DNA of 39,670 nucleotides from Chlamydiales bacterium (GCA_029240195.1 JARBTN010000003.1:1-39670), one strand, 5' to 3'; positions 23,705 through 33,249 are shown, counted from the first letter of the stretch. Numbers and translations: made by a program. Notes: a model not told the origin generated them from the letters alone.

Positions 23705-24982
23705 ATGAGCGAGCAGATCCAACAAGTTCAACAAGTCGAAGGCACCATTTCTACTGTCGCCTCTAATGGGCAGGGCATCTTAAAGCACGAGAAATTGGTC
23801 GTCTTTGTCCCCTACACAGCTCCATTGGATGTTGTCAAAGTCAGCATCTGCAAAGATAAAGGCTCCTATTTGCAAGCAGAGGTGAGCGAGTGGGTGAAGA
23901 AAAGCCCTTTTCGCACCGATCCGCCCTGCCCTCACTATGGCACTTGCGGCGGATGCCAGCTCCAGCATATTCAGTATGAAAAGCAAGCGGAAATCAAACA
24001 GTCTTTTGTCACCGATGCGCTGGAAAGGATTGGCAAGCTCTCGTTATCTGAGATCCCTGTCGAAATGCACCCTTCTGAGCGCACCTTATTTTATCGCAGG
24101 CACATCCGCCTCAAGCTCATGCCCGAAGATACGGGATATATTGCTGGGTATACAGCAGTAGATGGCTCTTTTTTAAAGATCGACCGCTGCTTTCTCTTCT
24201 TAGATGCCCCCTTGATTGAGCAGATCGAAAGCTGCCTAAAAAAGATCACGCCACAAGGCGAAGGCTCTTTGCGCATTGTGAAGACAAAAGAGCGGCTATT
24301 GCTCCTTTTTGAGACGGCCTTTGAAATGCAAGAGAAAGAAGCGCTCGCTAAAGTCCTATTGCAGCTAGACTCTGTCAGCGGCGTCTCTTTTAAAACGGGC
24401 CCTAAAAAAGAGCATTTTGGAGAAAAGGAAGGGCACATTGAGCTGCTGCACCTTCAGCTGCAATTCACAAGCGATGTCTTCTTGCAAAATCACCCCGAAG
24501 AGAGCTTGCTGATCTATCAAAAAGTGGTGGAAAAGGCTAAAAACAGCGGCGCCAAGCAGGCATTAGACCTCTACTGCGGCATCGGCATCACCTCCCTTCT
24601 ATTAGCCGATGAGATGCAGGTGGTCGGCATCGAGGGCAATCCCAGCTCCATTCGCGAAGCCAAGAAAAATGCCGAGAAAAACAAGCGCTCGGTCACCTTT
24701 TTGCAAGGAGATGTGGCTAAGAAAATCGCCCCTCTCCTAGAGAAGAATTCGTTCGACTTTGCCCTTGTCAACCCCCCAAGGATGGGGCTGCTGCCGGCAG
24801 TCAAAGAGGCTCTGATCCAGCACCGGGTGAAGAATATTGCCTACATCTCCTGCCAGCCGGCGACATTGGCACGGGACTTAAAAGAATTTGTGCAATCGGG
24901 ATATCACATCCAATCTGTGGACTGCTATGACATGTTTCCTCAGACAAAGCATGTGGAAACGGTCGTCTTTTTGAGCCTTTAA
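23705..24982 (+). CDS. rlmD: 23S rRNA (uracil-C5)-methyltransferase, RlmD/TrmA family
   Basis: 425 residues from an ATG with AGGAGAG upstream. An N-terminal TRAM-type RNA-binding domain (GTISTVASNGQGILKHEKLV) is followed by an iron-sulfur motif CPHYGTCGGCQLQH, with a further Cys in IDRCFLF. The SAM domain has ALDLYCGIGITSLLLAD, VVGIEGNPSSI and LVNPPRMGLL; the catalytic Cys is in AYISCQPATLARDL, and TKHVETVVFLSL ends the protein. These features fit RlmD (U1939 of 23S rRNA), though a related RlmC/TrmA specificity cannot be excluded from sequence. Confidence 0.9.
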   Translation: MSEQIQQVQQVEGTISTVASNGQGILKHEKLVVFVPYTAPLDVVKVSICKDKGSYLQAEVSEWVKKSPFRTDPPCPHYGTCGGCQLQHIQYEKQAEIKQSFVTDALERIGKLSLSEIPVEMHPSERTLFYRRHIRLKLMPEDTGYIAGYTAVDGSFLKIDRCFLFLDAPLIEQIESCLKKITPQGEGSLRIVKTKERLLLLFETAFEMQEKEALAKVLLQLDSVSGVSFKTGPKKEHFGEKEGHIELLHLQLQFTSDVFLQNHPEESLLIYQKVVEKAKNSGAKQALDLYCGIGITSLLLADEMQVVGIEGNPSSIREAKKNAEKNKRSVTFLQGDVAKKIAPLLEKNSFDFALVNPPRMGLLPAVKEALIQHRVKNIAYISCQPATLARDLKEFVQSGYHIQSVDCYDMFPQTKHVETVVFLSL

Positions 24983-25129
24983 AAATTTTAGCGCTCTTTT
25001 TTTTGAGAAACATTTTCATGCCATCTTGCCATGAGAGGAGGGTTGAAACTTAAGCGTTTTGTTCCATTTCCCTATAAGCTACAGAATCTGTTTTATCGCC
25101 TATGAAAAGCGAAATGTTAAAAAATTATT

Positions 25130-25158
25130 TTAAAAAAAACGAGATTTCAACCTATAAT
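25130..25158 (+). promoter_or_regulatory. Promoter of the secreted-protein gene
   Basis: A perfect TATAAT at 25153-25158, 17 bases after TTAAAA (25130-25135), lies 28 bases before the start codon, with AGGAGGT between. The surrounding sequence is AT-rich. Confidence 0.6.
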
Positions 25159-25185
25159 CTAGATTGAAGCCAGGAGGTCACGCGT

Positions 25186-25677
25186 ATGAAGACTTACCAA
25201 AAATTAACGCTATTTTTAACCGCACTGATGGCGTTTTGTTCGCCGATTTCAGCTAGCGAACTATTAAAGGGAGTAGGCAATGTTGGCATACTTCTCGGCC
25301 AACTCGACGCGAAAGTGGAAGAGGCCGGCGTTAAGAAAGATGAATTGATGAGCCTTGTCGAAAGCAAGCTCCAAAAGAGCAATTTCGACCCTAAGTGGGA
25401 AGCAGGCAAGCCCTACCTCAACGTGCGCATCCGCGCGATCTCTCTCAGCGAAGATACGATGGTATGCTATTTACAGCTTTCTTTAAATGAAGTCGCCACA
25501 TTGAAGAGAAACTTGGCATGGATTTCGGCGACGACTTGGTCGCAAAGCTCCCTATTAGTGGTGCCAACGCATGAGCTGCCAGCTCAGGTGAAGCGCATCA
25601 TCGGCGAGATGACAGACCAATTCATCAAAGAATTTATGGCTGCTAACAAAAAAGAGACCCCGCCAAGCAAGCTATAA
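25186..25677 (+). CDS. Secreted hypothetical protein
   Basis: 163 residues. A signal peptide (KLTLFLTALMAFCSPISAS, cleavage likely near residue 24) leads to a mostly alpha/beta domain (KPYLNVRIRAISL, MVCYLQLSLNEVATLKRNLA, SLLVVPTHELPAQVKRIIGE, MTDQFIKEFMAANKK). An unusually good ribosome-binding site (AGGAGGT) and promoter suggest strong expression. The two exported-looking Cys are one in the signal and one in MVCYL, so no disulfide is implied. It resembles small periplasmic proteins of unknown function; I do not recognise the family. Confidence 0.7.
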   Translation: MKTYQKLTLFLTALMAFCSPISASELLKGVGNVGILLGQLDAKVEEAGVKKDELMSLVESKLQKSNFDPKWEAGKPYLNVRIRAISLSEDTMVCYLQLSLNEVATLKRNLAWISATTWSQSSLLVVPTHELPAQVKRIIGEMTDQFIKEFMAANKKETPPSKL

Positions 25678-25740
25678 AATAACACAAGCACCTCTTGCCT
25701 GGCCGCACTTTTGGCCATGCAGGGCGTTCTATTCTTTCAA

Positions 25741-25778
25741 AGGGCATCCTTTCTTCTTTCCGGAAGAGAGAATGCCCT
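25741..25778 (+). terminator. Probable terminator after the secreted-protein gene
   Basis: A stem agggcat/atgccct (25741-25747 with 25772-25778) with extra internal pairing is followed by cactcttttcccc. A shorter tggcc/ggcca hairpin lies just before it. Confidence 0.5.
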
Positions 25779-25875
25779 CACTCTTTTCCCCTATAAAAGC
25801 ATTGAAAAGCAAGCGACTTCGTGTTAGGATGTTGGACTTTCTATCGCCAAAAACCGTCTGATTTTAGGTTCCACG

Positions 25876-26589
25876 ATGAGACCACAAGACATCAAAGCGC
25901 CCTTTTCTTGGAATGAGAGAGAAGTCCTCTTGCAAGACCGCGTCCTCTATGTTCCTGAGCACTATGAGCACTATGAAAAATTCTCCTTTCCCGCTTGGGA
26001 CTCTGAAGCCCTTTTTGACAACCAAAAGCCCATCTTTTTAGAGTTCTGCAGCGGCAATGGCACTTGGATTGTCGAGCGTGCGATCGATTTTCCGGAAGTC
26101 AACTGGGTCAGCGTCGAGATGCAGTTTATTCGAGCCAAGAAAATCATCTTTAAAAGGGAAAAATTCCTCTTAGATAACTTAGTTGTCATCTGCGGCGAGG
26201 GGCATAAAGTGGCCTCCCACTATCTGCAAGACAGCTCCGTCGATGAAGTCTACATCAACTTCCCCGACCCTTGGCCCAAGCGGCGCCATGCCAAGCATCG
26301 CATCATCCAGCCCGCTTTCATCGAACAGCTGGCCCGCATCTTGCGCTTTAAGGGCAAGCTGACTTTGGTGACCGATGACCAGCCCTATTCAGAGATCATG
26401 ATCGCAGAGCTTTTAAATCATCGTCACTTCACCTCCCTCTATCCAGAACCTTACTATAGCCACAGCTGCCCAGGCTATGGCACCTCTTTCTTTGAGCAGC
26501 TCTGGCGGAGCAAAGGCAAACCCATCTACTACCACACCTTTGAAAAAAGTGCGCCCTATCAACCTTCTTCCCGGACGATTTCCCCATGA
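25876..26589 (+). CDS. trmB: tRNA (guanine46-N7)-methyltransferase
   Basis: 237 residues. TrmB methylates G46 in the variable loop of tRNAs. SAM-binding motifs are FLEFCSGNGTWIVERA, VNWVSVEMQF and VVICGEGHKVA. The family signature VYINFPDPWPKRRHAKHRII is intact, with the catalytic Asp in FPDPWPK and the C-terminal GYGTSFFEQLWRSKGKPIYY substrate loop. The first glycine of the usual GxGxG is replaced (FCSGNG), a minor variation. Its stop overlaps the next start (ATGA), so the two genes are translationally coupled. Confidence 0.95.
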   Translation: MRPQDIKAPFSWNEREVLLQDRVLYVPEHYEHYEKFSFPAWDSEALFDNQKPIFLEFCSGNGTWIVERAIDFPEVNWVSVEMQFIRAKKIIFKREKFLLDNLVVICGEGHKVASHYLQDSSVDEVYINFPDPWPKRRHAKHRIIQPAFIEQLARILRFKGKLTLVTDDQPYSEIMIAELLNHRHFTSLYPEPYYSHSCPGYGTSFFEQLWRSKGKPIYYHTFEKSAPYQPSSRTISP

Positions 26590-27689
26590 GCGAGCGACTG
26601 GCCATGCACCAAGAGGAAGAGACCTCTTTGCCCGACAATCAGTGGATCATCTCTGACAAAGACGCGCTGCCAACCGAGCCCTTCAACGCGCTCAAAATCA
26701 CCATCGATGGCAGCCTCTCCTCTCCCATGCAGTGGCAAGAAGAGCGAGAAAAAGCCATGCAAGCCAAAGAAAAGGGGCTCTATATCTTCTGGGATGTGGA
26801 CTTAAAAATAGATGCCCTGCCTCTGGCTCTCGACCATGAAGCGCAATTTCGCTCGCTTAAGCTGGCGTTAGAGCATTTCGTCGATTCCCTCTGGCATGAG
26901 TTTAAAGACCAATCGATCGGCGTCTGCCTCTACCGCGGCTCCGCCCGCTTTTCTACTCTAGAGAGCCACCTCTTTTCCCCCTTCAGCGAATGGCTGCAAG
27001 AGCATTTCTCTTGGGATGAGTTCCAAAGAGAGCATAAACTGGCGCAAAGCTCTTTTCAAGAAGTGATGCCGAGCGATTTAACCTCCCCTTTGGGGCAGTG
27101 GATCCAGGCCCTGTTCTTGAGAAACTCGCTGCGAGACTTCATCGACTTGCTCACCTCCCACCTGCCCGAACGCTTTTCCCCCTATTTGATGCTCGACTTA
27201 ACAGGATACCCGGCCGTTGAGCAGGCGCAGCTGATTGCTGCCGATTGTTTCTCCCCCTTAAATTTAGCGGTGCAAGGGGCGCTGATCCCTCATCCCTATC
27301 TAGCCTGGAACGGAGCGCCGTCCGAAAAAGGGATCATCACCAAGGCGCTGCCAAAGGCAGAGGACTTTTCGCCAGAAAAGAGGTCAGAACCAGCTCCCCT
27401 GGCCCTCTTGGCCCCCCCCTATCAAGACTACCGAGCAAGCAGCTGGCAGCCTTTGAAAGCTGCCATCCACTGGCTGCAAAGCCGCCAAATCCCCTATCGG
27501 ATTATCCCGGAGCCTTACCTGACCCAAAGCTGGCAGGGGCTAGACACCCTCTTAGTCTCTGCAAAAGGGCTGACGGCCAATGGGCGCCGCCAAGTCGAAG
27601 GGTTTGCTGCCGCCGACGGCTTAGTCGTCTTCTTAGAAGAGCCTTTGCACATCGAGGGTGAAGTCCCCTTCTCCCAGTTCAGCGCTTGA
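26586..27689 (+). CDS. Conserved-looking chlamydial protein of unknown function
   Basis: 367 residues, starting in the ATGA overlap with trmB and ending 124 bases before pgi. No signal peptide or membrane helix is seen. Recognisable blocks are KGLYIFWDVDLKIDALPLAL, DQSIGVCLYRGSARFSTL and YLMLDLTGYPAVEQAQLIAA. A late WQPLKAAIHWLQSRQIPYRI with GLDTLLVSAKGL resembles the type of fold seen in glycosyl-hydrolase or amidotransferase-like domains. In Chlamydia an unknown protein (CT379) adjoins pgi (CT378), and this is likely its homologue by position. No function can be assigned. Confidence 0.85.
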   Translation: MSERLAMHQEEETSLPDNQWIISDKDALPTEPFNALKITIDGSLSSPMQWQEEREKAMQAKEKGLYIFWDVDLKIDALPLALDHEAQFRSLKLALEHFVDSLWHEFKDQSIGVCLYRGSARFSTLESHLFSPFSEWLQEHFSWDEFQREHKLAQSSFQEVMPSDLTSPLGQWIQALFLRNSLRDFIDLLTSHLPERFSPYLMLDLTGYPAVEQAQLIAADCFSPLNLAVQGALIPHPYLAWNGAPSEKGIITKALPKAEDFSPEKRSEPAPLALLAPPYQDYRASSWQPLKAAIHWLQSRQIPYRIIPEPYLTQSWQGLDTLLVSAKGLTANGRRQVEGFAAADGLVVFLEEPLHIEGEVPFSQFSA

Positions 27690-27813
27690 TCGCTTCAGAT
27701 AAAGCAAAGAAGTCTTTTTTATCGTTGAATTTATCTTCCACCTGAGATATGCCTTAGAAGACATAAGGGCTCTTTTCCCGCCCCCGTTTTCAAAAACCTC
27801 TGAGGAATGACTT

Positions 27814-29394
27814 ATGAACGAGCAAAAAAACTATGACTTCACGCAATTAAAAGCTGTCGCTGAGCTCAAAGAACTGGCCAAAAAACCGATCGACCTGACG
27901 ACAGATTTGCTCACGCCGTCCCGCATTGAGAAGATGAAGATGAAAGGGGGCGATTTGACCTATCTATTTGGCACGGAGAGGGTAGATGAAGAGACGCTGA
28001 AAGCGTTTGAAGCATTAGCTCAAGAGTCGCAGGCTGTCGCCAAGATGAAAAAAGTGCAATCGGGCGAGGTGATGAACCGCATTGAAGGCTACCCTTCCGA
28101 AGAGCGGCAAGTGCTGCATACGGCCATGCGCGACCTTTTCGGCCAAGAAGCTGTTCCAGCTCCTGCCGAGACGGCGCGCCAATTTGCCCGAAAAGAGCAT
28201 CAAAAGCTGCAAGCTTTTTTAGAAAAGATCGAGGGGGAAAACCGCTTTGACACCATGGTCATGGTGGGCATCGGCGGCTCTGACTTAGGCCCGCAAGCAG
28301 TCTACATCGCTTTAGCGGCCCATCACCTGCCCGGAAAAAAAGTGGTCTTCATCTCCAATGTCGACCCCGACCATCAAGCCATAGCCCTAAAGGGCGTCGG
28401 TTTAAAGAGGACCCTTGTTGGCATCATCTCCAAGTCGGGCACGACGTTAGAGACGTTGACCAATGAGATGATCTTGCGGGAAAAATTCCAACAGGCGGGC
28501 CTCAACCCCAAAGAGCATTTTATCGCCATCACCGAAGAAAATAGCCAGATGGACAACCCTGAGGCTTATCTCGAAAGATTTCATATGAAAGACTACGTGG
28601 GCGGACGCTACTCTGTCTTCTCCATGGTGGGAGTGGTCAGCCTCTCGTTTGGCGTCGGCTACAGCGTGGTCAAGGACATGCTAAAAGGCGCTTATGAAAT
28701 GGACCGATTAGCCCTTTCTGAGCGGCTGCAAGACAATTTACCCCTCTTTGCCGCCCTGGTCGGAATTTGGAACCGCACCTTTTTAAAGCACCACACTTTA
28801 GCTGTCATCCCCTATTCACAGCTGCTCGCCCGCCTGCCGGCCCACTTACAGCAGCTGGATATGGAGTCTAATGGCAAATCGATTGATTGCCATGGCCGGA
28901 GCCTTAGCTTTGACTCGGGGCCCATTGTCTTTGGAGAGCCGGGCACAAATGGCCAGCACTCCTTCTTTCAGCTTCTGCATCAAGGGACAACTGTGGTGCC
29001 GATTGAATTCATTGGGTTTAAAGAGAGCGCTTGCCAAGATGACTTGAGCGTGCAGGGCACGCACTCCCAGCAAAAGCTGTTGGCCAACTTATTTGCGCAA
29101 AGCTTAGCATTGGCGACAGGCCAAAAAAGCGATAATCCCAATAAACGCTTTCAAGGCAACCGCCCAACACACATTGTGATGGCCAAAAGGCTGACGCCGC
29201 ATACGCTGGGGCAATTGATCTCCTACTACGAGCACAAAGTTGCCTTCCAGGGCTTAATTTGGGGCATCAACTCTTTCGACCAAGAGGGCGTGCAGCTTGG
29301 CAAAGTGCTGGCGACAAAAATTTTAGACGCCATGAAGCAAAAAAGCGAATACCCGCTTGGACAGGCGCTTTTAAACCATGTCGATGCTCTTTAA
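27814..29394 (+). CDS. pgi: Glucose-6-phosphate isomerase
   Basis: 526 residues, matching the length of chlamydial Pgi, from an ATG with GAGGAA upstream. It interconverts glucose-6-phosphate and fructose-6-phosphate in the cytoplasm. Visible sites: MVGIGGSDLGPQAVYIAL (sugar phosphate binding), VGIISKSGTTLETLTNEM, GGRYSVFSMVGVVSLSFGVG, QQLDMESNGKSID (catalytic Glu), FGEPGTNGQHSFFQLLHQG (catalytic His), and QGNRPTHIV. It is followed by a clear terminator. Confidence 0.97.
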   Translation: MNEQKNYDFTQLKAVAELKELAKKPIDLTTDLLTPSRIEKMKMKGGDLTYLFGTERVDEETLKAFEALAQESQAVAKMKKVQSGEVMNRIEGYPSEERQVLHTAMRDLFGQEAVPAPAETARQFARKEHQKLQAFLEKIEGENRFDTMVMVGIGGSDLGPQAVYIALAAHHLPGKKVVFISNVDPDHQAIALKGVGLKRTLVGIISKSGTTLETLTNEMILREKFQQAGLNPKEHFIAITEENSQMDNPEAYLERFHMKDYVGGRYSVFSMVGVVSLSFGVGYSVVKDMLKGAYEMDRLALSERLQDNLPLFAALVGIWNRTFLKHHTLAVIPYSQLLARLPAHLQQLDMESNGKSIDCHGRSLSFDSGPIVFGEPGTNGQHSFFQLLHQGTTVVPIEFIGFKESACQDDLSVQGTHSQQKLLANLFAQSLALATGQKSDNPNKRFQGNRPTHIVMAKRLTPHTLGQLISYYEHKVAFQGLIWGINSFDQEGVQLGKVLATKILDAMKQKSEYPLGQALLNHVDAL

Positions 29395-29415
29395 ACCGTT
29401 TCATTTTTAAGCGAC

Positions 29416-29452
29416 AAGGGCAAAATAGGGCTAAATCCCTTTTTTTGCCCTT
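29416..29452 (+). terminator. Terminator after pgi
   Basis: A two-part stem: outer aagggcaaaa/ttttgccctt and inner aggg/ccct, with T runs within the descending arm. It starts 22 bases after the pgi stop. Confidence 0.7.
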
Positions 29453-29558
29453 TATCTTTCCTCGAATGATCGAGAAGAGGCTTTTCTCAAAAAATGGCGC
29501 TGGCAATTTTTTGAGAAAACGGTTAAAGTTCTTGGAAAAAATGAACCTAAGATAGGTG

Positions 29559-30134
29559 ATGCGGCATTCCACTTCCTTTAAAATCCCGAAAAGAAGCACC
29601 CACTGCTCCCAAGACGGAGCCGCGCTGAATCGCTTCGGTGAATACATCTCTTGCTTAATGGAGTCTGAAGAGGGAGTTTGGCTGCGCAAAGATTTTTGCC
29701 CGGATTGCTGGCAAAAGGTCAAAGAAGAAGACCCTGTATGGGCCCAATTGTATCACTGGCGCGCCAAATGCGCGAAAGTGGTCGCTGAATTTTCCCCTGA
29801 AAATGCCTTCGACCTCATCGACCTGATCAAAAGTGCTCAAGATGAGGGAAGCACCTACACTCCAGATGAGTTATTTATCATAGCTCTCTATCTGGAGCGT
29901 AAAAAGCTAATCGCTTTTCAAAGGCAGGAGGAAGATAACGAAGGAAAGCTATGGCTTGTCTACGAGATCAATAAGTCTGATGAGACTTTTTCCATTCCCA
30001 AAGTCACTTTAAAAAGTCTCGATATGCGCTTGATCGAAGAGAAGATGGCTCCTCAGCTGAACGCTTGGGAACGCGCGCTAAAACATAAGCGGGCTGGCGA
30101 GAAGAGCTCTTCCGCCGAACCTGGCCCGACCTAA
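29559..30134 (+). CDS. Cys-rich small protein, probable metal-binding N-terminus
   Basis: 191 residues from ATG 29559 (a GTG three bases earlier is possible). The N-terminus has a HCSQDG...ISC...FCPDCW pattern (four Cys plus His within about 40 residues), which suggests a zinc site. The middle is helical (FDLIDLIKSAQDEG, YTPDELFIIALYLERKKLIA), followed by a strand-rich part WLVYEINKSDETFSIPKV and a charged tail. Small proteins of this layout occur as uncharacterised genes in chlamydiae and planctomycetes, but I cannot name the family. It stands alone between the pgi terminator and a gene-poor region. Confidence 0.75.
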   Translation: MRHSTSFKIPKRSTHCSQDGAALNRFGEYISCLMESEEGVWLRKDFCPDCWQKVKEEDPVWAQLYHWRAKCAKVVAEFSPENAFDLIDLIKSAQDEGSTYTPDELFIIALYLERKKLIAFQRQEEDNEGKLWLVYEINKSDETFSIPKVTLKSLDMRLIEEKMAPQLNAWERALKHKRAGEKSSSAEPGPT

Positions 30135-30192
30135 AATTCTGAGCCGTCCAGCCTTTCTTTTCTGATGCTTGTTGTCTCGTTTGAGGCTCTTT

Positions 30193-30570
30193 ATGGTCCA
30201 TATATCAAAACTCCTTACGGCAGCCCTTGAAATTGAACATTTGCCGCGTTTAAACGCTTGCAAATGCCGCATTAAAGATTTAGAGGGGTTTCTAAGTACT
30301 TCAAAAAAGGTAAATTTTTCCCTTTCAAGCTTCCTGCAAACAAAAGCATCATGCTGTCAGCACCTCGCCCTTAAAGAAAGCAAGCATGCGCAAAAGCTTT
30401 TTAACTTCTCAATCAAACCCAACCCTCACCTCTCCAAGCGCCTGGAGCTTAAAAAAAGCAAGGTCGGTTTTGATGTTTTGATCATATCAGCTGCCAAAGT
30501 TAGGGGGCAAGGCAAAGATTTTCTCTCACCCTCTAAACGCTTGCTGTTAAATCGGCTAATAAAAATTTAG
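30193..30570 (+). CDS. Weak hypothetical protein in a gene-poor stretch
   Basis: The 674-base gap 30135-30808 contains one frame of 125 codons from ATG 30193 with GAGG six bases upstream. The product is basic and Lys/Leu-rich (LSKRLELKKSKVGFDVLIIS) and not recognised. Another short frame (30677-30847, KKRPPIPPSNGGQGDYFSKS) runs into the next gene's 3' end. Neither has clear support; the stretch may be mostly non-coding. Confidence 0.25.
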   Translation: MVHISKLLTAALEIEHLPRLNACKCRIKDLEGFLSTSKKVNFSLSSFLQTKASCCQHLALKESKHAQKLFNFSIKPNPHLSKRLELKKSKVGFDVLIISAAKVRGQGKDFLSPSKRLLLNRLIKI

Positions 30571-30808
30571 GGCTCCTATTGAGAGCTCCGGCTGCAAAAA
30601 AAGAGGCCGTTTCCCTCCCTTTTTGCTCTTGGCTCCTCATCTAGCAGCCCACCCTGTAGGCCATCTCTCCTCGGCCATGAAAAAAAGGCCGCCTATTCCC
30701 CCTTCAAATGGAGGGCAAGGAGATTACTTTTCTAAATCGGCATCAGAAGTCGCTTCTGGCGTGTATCGCGATGTTGTCAGTTTATCCGCTCATTGCGCCC
30801 GTCGAAAC

Positions 30809-32623
30809 TTAGAGCCCTATTTTTTGATGAGGTGGTTGCATCAATAGTTTTATTGGCACTTTAAAAGGGTAGCATTCATAAGATTTTGAAAAATGCCTAT
30901 AGCCATTTTTTAAATCCCCTCTATAATTTTTATAAGCAGCTTTTAAATTTTCCTTATCTTGATTCAATAATTTTTCTTTCTCGTAAAGCTTTTTCCTCTT
31001 TTGATAAGCTTCTAAAAAAAGGGGCTCATCCTTCGAATCTAGGTAATCTTTAATTGACTCCATAGCACTAAAGCAAGGGGCTATTGACGCAAAATCTTTA
31101 AACTCGGTGTTGATAAAATAGATTTCATTTTCAGTGAAAATCAATTTTTCTTTAGAAATATTGCGATACTTTGTCTTTTCAATAGCAATCATCAATTCAA
31201 GGGCTTCTTCTAGCGATAATTTTCTTTGGACTGGGATTATTTTCTCCGCATAGACCCCTAATTGGTCTTCCTTTACAATCAACTCTCCAAGGTTATTGAC
31301 AAAAAGGGTGAGCACTTCAACTTGCTTATGGGCGACAGCAATTTTTTTGGGCACTTTAATCGAGCGCAAATGATGATCTTCGATAACCTTTGCAATGAAG
31401 TTCCTCCCTTGAATTCTGCCAATGGCATCTCTTTTATCTATATAGTTATCGACTCCTAATTGGCTAAATTCTTCTTCTGTAAGCAAATTCCCTTCTCGCC
31501 TAAGGTCTCTTAAGAAATTTTGAATGGCATCTTTTGACTGCACATAGCCCATATCTGGGGGGAAAATACTCAGCCCTGGCAAAAAGAGAGGAGGCTCTTC
31601 CATGCCGAGCCGCTTTAATTTATTTACAATTTCATCGTTAAAAAAAGCATTGGCTACATAATAAAGTTTAGCCTTTAGTTCTGGGTCAAGTGGGTTAAAC
31701 TCGGCGCTGGAAAAATTCGTGTCATTTTTGAACGCCTTATTCACCCAAATCTCTTCCTCAGTTAGCTGAATATTGTGCCTTTCCATGGCATTGAGTAAAA
31801 CGTTTGCTAATTCTTTCCTCTTATTTAAAACGGCATCGACAAAAAGCGACACTTCTTGGCTTTGCGCTTGTTCGATGACTGAAGGGTCTTGAGAGAGAAG
31901 CTCCTCTACAATGCCCAAAGACCCTTTTGCTGCCCATAGAGTAAAGAGGGTTTTGCCAGCTGAAGAAGCTTTTTGTAAGTTAAGGTCCACTTTCTCCTTA
32001 TCGGCCCACCTTAAGATGTCTAAAGTGCTAGCTTCTGTCAATGTGTGGATACGGGGTGTCCCTTGAATATCTTTTTCTAGGAGAAAAGCAAGAAAGGCGT
32101 TTTTATCGATGATGGAGTGGTTAGGGTGGTTTAAAATAAGGCTAATTGGAGATAACCCTCCTTGTTTTCCTTTAGCAGACGTTTTAGTTGCCTGAGCTAT
32201 CACTAAAAGAATTTCAAAAGGGCTTCTTGCCAATGTTTGATCTTTATGGCCTGAGCAAGGACTTGCATTTGATAGGGCAAGGCTTTGTGCGTCTTTTACC
32301 TCTATTTTTTGTGTGAGCACAGCAAAACGCTTCGTCTCTTTAGCCTTGCTCATCAGTTTCCTAATAGGTTTAGAAAAAAGCGCTAAACCTAAAGAGCAAA
32401 GTATAGCTAAGGCGCCTAAAAAACCTCTCTCTACTCGCTCTAAAAGGGAAAAATAGCGCTCTCTTTTTTCAATAATGCGGTAAGTGCGCCCAAAATTTGT
32501 TGAGGTTACTTTTTCTCCTTGAGCATTGACAAGGAGATTGTGGCTGGTAAATTTTTTTGCTTCTTGCCACTCAGGGCTAAGCCTGATCTCACTTGTGCTA
32601 TCAATGATGGTAAAGCGCGGCAT
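30809..32623 (-). CDS. Large membrane protein with ankyrin-like repeat and kinase-like C-terminal region
   Basis: 604 residues from ATG 32623, which has GAGAGG about five bases upstream; a TTG start at 32653 is less likely. A single hydrophobic helix lies near residues 68-84 (GFLGALAILCSLGLALFS). Around 222-250 is an ankyrin-like stretch (GKTLFTLWAAKGSLGIVEEL). From about 395 to 515 the pattern loosely follows a protein-kinase-like fold: a strand with Lys (IKVPKKIAVAHK), a helix, a hinge-like LGVYAEKIIPVQ, a helix EEALELMIAIEKTKYRNI, then LIFTENEIYFINTEF in the place where active kinases have a metal-binding Asp. The Asn instead of Asp suggests a pseudokinase if the fold is right. A Lys/Glu-rich coiled tail follows. 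Ankyrin-bearing membrane proteins of amoeba symbionts are often host-directed; the role here is inference. It is AT-richer than the core genes. Confidence 0.75.
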   Translation of the reverse strand: MPRFTIIDSTSEIRLSPEWQEAKKFTSHNLLVNAQGEKVTSTNFGRTYRIIEKRERYFSLLERVERGFLGALAILCSLGLALFSKPIRKLMSKAKETKRFAVLTQKIEVKDAQSLALSNASPCSGHKDQTLARSPFEILLVIAQATKTSAKGKQGGLSPISLILNHPNHSIIDKNAFLAFLLEKDIQGTPRIHTLTEASTLDILRWADKEKVDLNLQKASSAGKTLFTLWAAKGSLGIVEELLSQDPSVIEQAQSQEVSLFVDAVLNKRKELANVLLNAMERHNIQLTEEEIWVNKAFKNDTNFSSAEFNPLDPELKAKLYYVANAFFNDEIVNKLKRLGMEEPPLFLPGLSIFPPDMGYVQSKDAIQNFLRDLRREGNLLTEEEFSQLGVDNYIDKRDAIGRIQGRNFIAKVIEDHHLRSIKVPKKIAVAHKQVEVLTLFVNNLGELIVKEDQLGVYAEKIIPVQRKLSLEEALELMIAIEKTKYRNISKEKLIFTENEIYFINTEFKDFASIAPCFSAMESIKDYLDSKDEPLFLEAYQKRKKLYEKEKLLNQDKENLKAAYKNYRGDLKNGYRHFSKSYECYPFKVPIKLLMQPPHQKIGL

Positions 32624-32653
32624 GATCCCTCTCAGAGTTGATTTTAAAGCCAA

Positions 32654-33249
32654 CCGCAGTTTAGCTTTGTTTTATACAGTTAAAATTCAATGATTTATGC
32701 CGCATCCACTCGCTGTGTCTATTAACTGCATAGCAAATGCCTGCCTTGCAACCGTTTTTTGGGGGAAGATAGCTGACGGTTTACACTTCTTAGAGGCCGT
32801 GAAATAAGGTGGAAGTGCGCTTGAACCGCGATCCAAGCCAACAATATAGATCTCAAATTAAAAAGAACTTAAAATATGGTTGAGCTTGCCTTCAGGCAAA
32901 TCTAAAGCCTCCTGAAAACGCTTTCAGCAAAGGTTTTCATGTGCTGTTGATCCTTTGCAAGTCCATATCTCACGCCTCCCATTCTATGCTCTTCCCTTCA
33001 TCAAGCCCTTGATCTTCTATTATTAGCAAAGTTTTATAGGCTTTACCAACCCGCATTTAAACTCCTTTAATAGGCAAAAAAATTATCTTTGTCTCTAAAT
33101 TTAGGTATAACTAGTGTAAAAAGCTCTAAGAGAGCGACTAAAAGATGGAAAGAGGATTATCAACAGGGATTATAAAACAGGGCTGGCTGCAGTTTTTGCC
33201 GACAAAGCAGGGGCATATTGAACAGAAAACTTGGCGCTCCAGCGCTCCT
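32654..33249. other. Gene-poor stretch
   Basis: No convincing gene. A 52-codon plus-strand frame from ATG 33144 (ERGLSTGIIKQGWLQFLPTK) lacks a clear ribosome-binding site and overlaps the broken minus-strand gene that follows, so it is probably chance or another relic. Confidence 0.4.

Noticed and set aside
27245-27661. 138-codon frame within the gene before pgi
   Set aside because: Alternate-frame shadow with Pro/Arg/Ser-rich composition.
29267-29722. 151-codon minus-strand frame across the pgi end
   Set aside because: Crosses the pgi terminator and the antisense of two genes; no start signal.
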